A stretch of 33,202 nt of DNA from NCBI GenBank assembly GCA_009885395.1, contig VFKT01000135.1, positions 1 to 33,202 of the forward strand, read 5' to 3'. Both the position numbers and the translations under genes were made by a program. This document shows positions 27,193-33,202 of the stretch, piece after piece. The stretch is from Deltaproteobacteria bacterium (GTDB taxonomy: Bacteria > Desulfobacterota > Binatia > UBA12015). The notes below the pieces were generated by a model, which had not been told where the DNA came from, ran no database searches, and saw only the letters and a program-made list of their open reading frames with translations. Position 1 is the first letter of the stretch, and each line of letters begins with the position of its first letter.

Positions 27193-29771
27193 GTCGTTAT
27201 CGTGGAGGCCGTCGGCCCCGTGTCGGAAATTTCCGTCGCCGGGGCCTGCAAACGTCCCTGCCTTCTGCGCGAGACGAGGCACCAGCCCAGCCAGGTCGCG
27301 ACAGCAAGCAGATAGAGCAAAGCCGATCCCGCCGAAATCCACAACCCGATCCGAACACCGGCGGGCGCGTACTCAAGCCGGATCCGATGGTGTCCGGCGC
27401 GTAACGGGATCCCCCGAACAATATGATCGACCGGCAAAACCTCATAGCGCCGCGTATCCGCGGGATCGACCGGAACGGCTCGCCAGCCCTCACTGTAGGC
27501 ATCGGTCACGACCAGCAGGGCTTCCGCATCGACCGTCACATCGAGAACCATATCGTCGGTCGATTCGGCGAGCAGTTTGATTTCACCCTTGACTGGTCCC
27601 GGATGGGGATGCACCCCGAGCGGCACCCGGTCCAGAACCGCAATCTGACTGAGATCCAGCAAAGGCTCCGCCATGAAGGGCAGCACCAGACCGCGCTCCG
27701 GGAGCGAAACGAATTCGGAGAGCAGAAGAAAGCGCGGTAGCGGCTCGGCCTCAAGCGGCAGGATCATGCTCGGACCTTCGCGTTCCGTGTTCTGTTCGTG
27801 ACCCCAGATGCGGTAGGCGGCTTGTTCCTCCGGCAGTGGCAGTGGATCGCCCGGGGCCGCCTGAATCATGGCATCGGCACGCACTAGCCGCAGCAAGGGG
27901 TGGGGCTCTCGTGGCGTGATGTTGGTCACGTACCAAAGCGGTGCCTTCAGGTTCTGGGTGAAGCGGATGAATTCGGCGTAGCGGCCCAGCACGATCGGAT
28001 CGTAGCCCCAGACCACCGAGCGCCGGAAGCGCATGGCGTGGTTGCGTGCCCTATCGCGCTGTCCACCGAGATCGAAGGTGCGGGTCAGCGGGTCGATGTT
28101 CCGGAACCGGCGCTCGGCGATCGGCCGATCGAGAGCCTCGACCGGGAACTCGCCCCGGTAGGTACGGGCAAACACGAAAAGATCAAGCACGCCAACAGCC
28201 ACCAACACCACCCCGGGCCAGCGCCGGCGACGAGAGATTCCTAAAAGCAGTGCCGCAAGCAAAGCGACGATCGCCCCCATCACGAGCCCGTTGCGGGCCT
28301 GCACGGCGGCTCGCGCAACATCTTCGTCGGAGAGCCAATAATAAACCTCCTGCTCCTTCTGCAGCGAATGCACCAGATCCTGCCATTCACCGCTGCCACT
28401 CAGGCTCTGCACCCAGGCCGCGAAAAACAGGAGCACCACGCCGAGCAGCGCGAGCCAACCTGCGGCATTGCGCGAGCCCGAACGGGTCGCCAGCAGGCGG
28501 TCGACCCCAACCCCGGCCAACAAAGCCACCGCGAAAACCGCGAATGATGAGAATTTCGAAGGCGCGCGAAGCTGCGCAAACCCGGGCACCCAATCGAAGA
28601 GCAGCCGGTGGATCGCCGTATGGTGGCCGAGCGAGAGCACCAGCATGGCGATGACCAAGGCGATCAGGCCACGTCGTTGCTCGTGACGGCCGGCGGCGGT
28701 CGCACCAAGGGCCGCCAGCGCCACCGTCACGACGCCGAAAAACAGGTTGGCATCCCAGAAGAACGTACGACCCCAATAGGGCACCGTCAAAATATCGCCG
28801 AGGATCCCCGGCACCAGGATGGTCAGCAAATTCTCGGGTGGAAGCGAGTAGGTCGACGCCCAGCGATAGTCGACGCCACCGCCGCGCAGCGATTCGCCGG
28901 CCGTTTCAAGGCCGGTCATGAGCTGAACCATCGAAATCAGGACAGCACCAATCCCGACCAGCGCGAGAGCAAAGAAGCTGGCCCGAAAATCCTTGAGCCG
29001 CCTCCAATGCACCCGAAGCTGCCAGCCCCCGGACACCGCCGTCGACCGCCCGATTTCGCGCAGCGAGCCCTCGACCACTAGTGCCCCGAGATAAAAAATC
29101 GCCACAAAACCGGCCATCAGGTTGTAGCCAGGGTGGCCGGCAAGAACCTGCATCGCGAGCGCGAACATCCCGACCAGCACCCAGCCCAGGCTGGGCCGAT
29201 CAACAATTTTTTCTATTGCACAAAAAAAAAGGGGCACCCAGGCCAGTGCACACAGCACCGTGAGCTGTCCTGCCAGCACCCGCTCGACGTAGGCACCGCT
29301 GCAAATCGCGACGACACCGGCAAAGAACGCGCCGGGCGGTCGAATATCGCGTTGACGCGCCCAGAGGAAGGTAAAGAGCGCCATCAGCAGGACATGCAGC
29401 GCGGCCTCGACGTTGAGGGCCTGGTAAAGCGGTAGCACCAGGTAGATGAGATTGGGCGGATAGAACATCGCCGACTGCCAGCCGCCGATGAAGGGCGTCC
29501 CTGAGAAAAGATAGGGATTCCAGAAAGGCAGATTGCCGCGAGCCAACTCGCCGTAACCAAAATCGCGGAAGGGCAGGAAGTAGCGATAAATATCGCCCGC
29601 ACCGTGCGAGACCACGGTTGCCGTCCACGGCACCAGCAGATCGCCATAAATGGCGGCAACCAGCCCGACCAGCCCCACAACCGCGAGGGCATCGGCCCGC
29701 CAGCCACCAAACCTGGCAGAACTTGCCGCCGGCGCGACACTCGACAGAGGCGGGGAGGCAGCGGCGCTCAT
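27189..29771 (-). CDS. YfhO-family membrane protein (copy 1)
   Basis: 860 aa; GNLPFWNPYLFSGTPFIGGWQSAMFYPPNLIYL, TDAYSEGWRAVPVD ... LRAGHHRIRLEYAPAGVRIG; strongly similar to the adjacent copy. Confidence 0.9.
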   Translation of the reverse strand: MSAAASPPLSSVAPAASSARFGGWRADALAVVGLVGLVAAIYGDLLVPWTATVVSHGAGDIYRYFLPFRDFGYGELARGNLPFWNPYLFSGTPFIGGWQSAMFYPPNLIYLVLPLYQALNVEAALHVLLMALFTFLWARQRDIRPPGAFFAGVVAICSGAYVERVLAGQLTVLCALAWVPLFFCAIEKIVDRPSLGWVLVGMFALAMQVLAGHPGYNLMAGFVAIFYLGALVVEGSLREIGRSTAVSGGWQLRVHWRRLKDFRASFFALALVGIGAVLISMVQLMTGLETAGESLRGGGVDYRWASTYSLPPENLLTILVPGILGDILTVPYWGRTFFWDANLFFGVVTVALAALGATAAGRHEQRRGLIALVIAMLVLSLGHHTAIHRLLFDWVPGFAQLRAPSKFSSFAVFAVALLAGVGVDRLLATRSGSRNAAGWLALLGVVLLFFAAWVQSLSGSGEWQDLVHSLQKEQEVYYWLSDEDVARAAVQARNGLVMGAIVALLAALLLGISRRRRWPGVVLVAVGVLDLFVFARTYRGEFPVEALDRPIAERRFRNIDPLTRTFDLGGQRDRARNHAMRFRRSVVWGYDPIVLGRYAEFIRFTQNLKAPLWYVTNITPREPHPLLRLVRADAMIQAAPGDPLPLPEEQAAYRIWGHEQNTEREGPSMILPLEAEPLPRFLLLSEFVSLPERGLVLPFMAEPLLDLSQIAVLDRVPLGVHPHPGPVKGEIKLLAESTDDMVLDVTVDAEALLVVTDAYSEGWRAVPVDPADTRRYEVLPVDHIVRGIPLRAGHHRIRLEYAPAGVRIGLWISAGSALLYLLAVATWLGWCLVSRRRQGRLQAPATEISDTGPTASTITT

Positions 29772-29841
29772 GCCGCTTCCCCGCGCATCGCGAAGCCGTT
29801 TTGGGCGCCAAAATCGCGCCCCAGCACTGCCAGGCGAGCCC

Positions 29842-32067
29842 TCATTCGACGTAGCCCAGGGCGCGAAGTTTTTTCTGGGTCTCCGGTTCGACCAACTGCG
29901 CCGGTGTCGCTGCCGGCGGCGGTGCCTTGATGCCGAGCTTGATATAACCGCCCCCGATCATTTCGCCTTTGTATCGAAGCGTCCTGTCGTCGAGCGATGT
30001 TTTTTCGGCCGGGTCTGCGTTGAGATCATAAATCTCAACGGTTTTCTGGTCGTCGCGGGAGCGAAAGATCCATTTTAAGTTGCCCTCTCGGGCGGCGAGC
30101 AGCTCGTCAAATGAAAAGGGTGGGCTCGGCTGGTTCTCGGAAAAGATCGTATGATCCGGAACCGATTCTCCCCGCACGAGCACCGGCTCGAGGCTGACGC
30201 CATGGATGAAGGCGGGCACGCGCACGCCCAGCAGATCCAGCAACGTCGGCACCACGTCGACCAGTGAAACAGGGGAAGCGACTACGCGGCCGGGTGGGAT
30301 CAGGCCGGGGGCACGCACCACCAACGGGACATGAACGCTCTCCTGGTAAAGTGTTGCGGAGTGTCCGCGCTCGCCGTGCTCCTCGAACTCCTCGCCGTGG
30401 TCGGCGGTGACGACGACAATCGTCGAAGGATCGAGCCCCAAACGAACCAAGCCGTCCATCAATTTTTTTATCAGACTGTCGAGATAAAGCGCCTCGCCAC
30501 TGTAACGGCGGCGGTCCGCATCGGCCGACGCCAGCCAGATTGATGGATCGACGCCTTCGGGAATCTTCAGCTCACTCTTGGAAAAAACATCGAACTCTTT
30601 CGGCGGCAGATAGGGGCTATGGACCTGATAGGTATGCAGGAAGAGGAAGAAGCGCTCGTCGGCGTGCTTCTCGAGCCAGCCGAGAGCCGCGTCAACTCCC
30701 TGGCGCCCCATACCGGCCAATTCCCATTTCGAGCTGCCGCTAAATTCACGATAATCGTCGAAGCCGCGCGAAAAACCGCTGCGTGCATTCAGCATCCCGT
30801 CTTCGGTGAAGGCGGCCGTCGCCCAGCCATCGATCGCGAGCAGCTCGGCCAGGGTCGGGATCATCGGCGACAGCCCCTGCTGCGCGCCGACCGTCTGGTG
30901 GGCGATCGGATAAAGCCCGGTGAGAAGGCTCATATGAGAGCCCGTCGTCGAGGGATAGGTGGCCGTCGCTTCGCCAAAGCGAACGCCTGCCGCAGCCCAG
31001 CGATCGAGTTCGGGCATGATCGCTCGATCGTCAAGCGAACCACCGAGCTGATCCGCCCGCAGGGTGTCGAGCGAAATCAGCACAAGGTTGCGACCCTTGC
31101 CGCGCAAGCGCGGCGCCAACAGGCGTGGCGCACCCCAGAGTGGCAGCGTGAAGCGGAGATCGCCCCCCCGGTCACCGGCGATATCGCTCTCGAAGACGAA
31201 GCGGACCGTCTCACCGGCGAACGCATCGAGCGCCACGCTATGGTCCTGCCACGCCAGAGTATTGGTTTCGGGATCAACCGTCGTACGAAAAATTTCCTGC
31301 TCGGTCGGCTTGCCGGCCACGGGCGAGAGTCGGCGCAGGCTGAGCCGCATGGTCGCGGGTTGGGCATCCTCAACCTGACCGTTGGGGTCGTAGCCGGTGG
31401 AAAACGCAAAGCGCGACCCTGCTGCGATTTTTGTCGGCGCGCTCACGCGCAACTGGTGCGACGGCGGCACGGGGAAGGTGGAAATCAGCGCGGGTTGCCA
31501 GTCCTCTGCCAGCGGTGCGTGCGTCCAGGCTTTGCGGACAGTGGGTGTCGCGAGTGCCGGGCCGCGCGTCACCCCAATCGTCTCCTCAATTCCATCCTCA
31601 AGACCATCTTTCCGCTTTTCAACCAGGGTCGCGCGAACAAGAAAAGACCGCAACGCCAGATCGGGGTTCACCCTTACTCTGACCTCGACCTCACCCGCAT
31701 CGGGTCCCCGTACCTCGCCGGGGAGAATCATCTCAGAATCCGAGAGGCATCCAAGCGCCGGCCGAATCTCGTCACCAAGCCGACACCGACCCTGTGGCAA
31801 GCGGCGTTGCGGCGAGATCGCCGAAAACTCATCGACGAAGCGCAGCACCGGCTCCAACACGGCCTGCTCCGCGGGCTGGGGCGCGCAACCCGACGGCAGG
31901 AGCGCACACAAAAGGCCCAGCGCGGCGACCACGGCCTGGTGGGTGCCAGCGAACCCGGTCCACCGAGCCCCCCCAGCGGGGCGCACGCCGGACGTCGAGC
32001 GCTGGCCTCGTAGCGGCGACGCGGGAGCGCTGCGGTAGATGCGGCCGGGATGGGTCGGTTGCGACAT
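29842..32067 (-). CDS. Sulfatase / alkaline phosphatase superfamily hydrolase with large N-terminal region
   Basis: LLPSGCAPQ lipobox-like; NLVLISLDTLRADQLGG, TYPSTTGSHMSLLTGLYP, VVVTADHGEEFEEHGERGHSATLYQESVHVPLVVRAPG, VSLVDVVPTLLDLLGV, C-term LRALGYVE. Confidence 0.92.
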   Translation of the reverse strand: MSQPTHPGRIYRSAPASPLRGQRSTSGVRPAGGARWTGFAGTHQAVVAALGLLCALLPSGCAPQPAEQAVLEPVLRFVDEFSAISPQRRLPQGRCRLGDEIRPALGCLSDSEMILPGEVRGPDAGEVEVRVRVNPDLALRSFLVRATLVEKRKDGLEDGIEETIGVTRGPALATPTVRKAWTHAPLAEDWQPALISTFPVPPSHQLRVSAPTKIAAGSRFAFSTGYDPNGQVEDAQPATMRLSLRRLSPVAGKPTEQEIFRTTVDPETNTLAWQDHSVALDAFAGETVRFVFESDIAGDRGGDLRFTLPLWGAPRLLAPRLRGKGRNLVLISLDTLRADQLGGSLDDRAIMPELDRWAAAGVRFGEATATYPSTTGSHMSLLTGLYPIAHQTVGAQQGLSPMIPTLAELLAIDGWATAAFTEDGMLNARSGFSRGFDDYREFSGSSKWELAGMGRQGVDAALGWLEKHADERFFLFLHTYQVHSPYLPPKEFDVFSKSELKIPEGVDPSIWLASADADRRRYSGEALYLDSLIKKLMDGLVRLGLDPSTIVVVTADHGEEFEEHGERGHSATLYQESVHVPLVVRAPGLIPPGRVVASPVSLVDVVPTLLDLLGVRVPAFIHGVSLEPVLVRGESVPDHTIFSENQPSPPFSFDELLAAREGNLKWIFRSRDDQKTVEIYDLNADPAEKTSLDDRTLRYKGEMIGGGYIKLGIKAPPPAATPAQLVEPETQKKLRALGYVE

Positions 32068-32396
32068 AAGAATTGGAAGGGAATCAGAAACGATTTGAAC
32101 CAGGAGAACCCCTTTTCGGTATCATGCCCGGCCGAGGAGCGGAAGCGAAAAGGGCCAAGGCTCGGCCGCCACGGCAGCATGCATCGCATCTGCTCTGGCC
32201 TTCGCGACAGCGGCTTGTCCGGCTCGTCGCAGCCCCCGAACTTGGGGGTCTGTCGGGTTTCCTGTTGCCCGGAGTCCGGCGATCTTGATAGGCACAAGCC
32301 CTCACAGACTCAAGCCGCTCCACGGCCCGCCTGCGGCAGACCTTGCTTCCTTCCTTGTTCACGACCCTTCACAGCCCGTTCATTTCGAGGCCCACC

Positions 32397-33113
32397 ATGC
32401 CAGAAAAAATCATCGTCATCCCAACCTACAACGAACGCGGCAACCTGGAGCGCATGCTCCGCGAGTTGCTCGATTCCGACCCGAACCTCGAGATCATCGT
32501 CGTCGATGATAACTCGCCCGATGGCACGGCCGAGCTGGCCGACGGCATCGGACGCGAGCGCGGCCGCATCCATGTCGTCCGGCGCCAGAAGAAAGAGGGC
32601 ATCGGGCCCGCCTATCTCGAGGGCTTCAAGCGTGCGCTCGAACTCGGCGCCGACTTCATCGTTCAGATGGACGCGGATTTTTCGCATCCGATTTCCTCGT
32701 TGCCCGAAATGTTCGCCGGCGCATTGACCCACGATATCGTCCTCGGCTCACGCTACATCGACGGCATCACGGTGGTGCGCTGGCCGATCGAACGACTTTT
32801 GCTGAGCTACTTCGGCAATGTCTATGTTCGTTTCCTCACCGGCATGCCGGTGCGCGACACCACCGGCGGCTTCAAATGCTGGCGACGCGCCACCTTGGCC
32901 GCGCTGGATCTCGATGCCGTCCGCGCCAATGGCTACGCCTTCCAGGTCGAGATGAACTACCGCGCCTGGTGCAAGGGCTTCTCGCTGCTCGAAATCCCGA
33001 TCATCTTCATGGATCGCGAGGTCGGCACGTCGAAGATGTCGAAGCGGATTGGCCTCGAAGCGATGTGGGTGGTGGCCGAGTTGCGGCTGCGCAAAGCCCT
33101 CGGACGGCTCTGA
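32397..33113 (+). CDS. Polyprenyl-phosphate mannose/hexose synthase-like GT2 (dolichol-phosphate mannosyltransferase family)
   Basis: IIVIPTYNERGNLERMLRELL, IIVVDDNSPDGTAELADG, FIVQMDADFSHPISSLPEM, GSRYIDG, VRDTTGGFKCWRR, MDREVGTSKMSKRI are Dpm1/Ppm1 hallmarks. Confidence 0.92.
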   Translation: MPEKIIVIPTYNERGNLERMLRELLDSDPNLEIIVVDDNSPDGTAELADGIGRERGRIHVVRRQKKEGIGPAYLEGFKRALELGADFIVQMDADFSHPISSLPEMFAGALTHDIVLGSRYIDGITVVRWPIERLLLSYFGNVYVRFLTGMPVRDTTGGFKCWRRATLAALDLDAVRANGYAFQVEMNYRAWCKGFSLLEIPIIFMDREVGTSKMSKRIGLEAMWVVAELRLRKALGRL

Positions 33114-33202
33114 TCGAGGGAGCCGGGGCGCCTCGAACAGGCCTCGGCGCAACCGAGAGCGTCGCCGCACGCGCCGCCAGTCGCCGTCAGCGTCGCACCA
33201 AG

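Noticed and set aside
30619-32013. 464-aa plus-strand ORF antisense to the sulfatase-like gene
   Set aside because: Complete antisense overlap with a confident coding gene and no domain signature; same explanation for 10294..11286(-), 13319..14191(-), 8471..9385(-), 22661..23539(+), 24865..26028(+).
32235-32252. CCCCCGAACTTGGGGG hairpin upstream of the GT2 gene as a riboswitch or terminator
   Set aside because: Only a 5-bp stem, no U-tract, no surrounding conserved structure visible.
1-33202. CRISPR arrays, prophage, insertion sequences, retrons
   Set aside because: No regularly spaced repeats, transposase, integrase, reverse transcriptase or phage structural genes visible on either strand.

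Overview
High-GC bacterial chromosomal window. Content is read from the supplied ORF track and the sequence by eye; no searches were run. It holds about 22 convincing protein-coding genes, one tRNA-Leu(CAA), one clear intrinsic terminator, and no sign of phage, IS or CRISPR. Left part: a partial PlsC-like acyltransferase, PhyH-like dioxygenase, PQQ-propeller protein, IlvD, an APH-fold kinase-like protein, a MaoC-like protein, YebC, a VapBC-type toxin-antitoxin pair, and an outer-membrane beta-barrel protein. Middle: two GT-C-like membrane proteins, then GST / DUF1330 / SDR, then an acyl-CoA dehydrogenase / CrtC-AttH-like / small degenerate desulforedoxin-like group, then an orphan family-5 solute-binding lipoprotein. 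Right part: SGNH + MBOAT, a SAM methyltransferase, two tandem YfhO-like membrane proteins, a sulfatase/alkaline-phosphatase-superfamily protein and a polyprenyl-phosphate-mannose-synthase-like GT2. This right part looks like an envelope glycan or lipid decoration locus. The items most worth a second look are: (1) the 98-aa tandem desulforedoxin-like protein that appears to have lost its metal-binding cysteines; (2) the YfhO/YfhO/sulfatase-like/GT2 plus MBOAT/SGNH locus; (3) a 72-bp-spaced direct repeat ending on the start codon of a GT-C gene; (4) a short zinc-ribbon-like ORF missing from the ORF track; (5) a vapBC promoter carrying three ATGCTG repeats that suggests a leaderless, autoregulated message. 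I cannot show that any of these is a genuinely new system.
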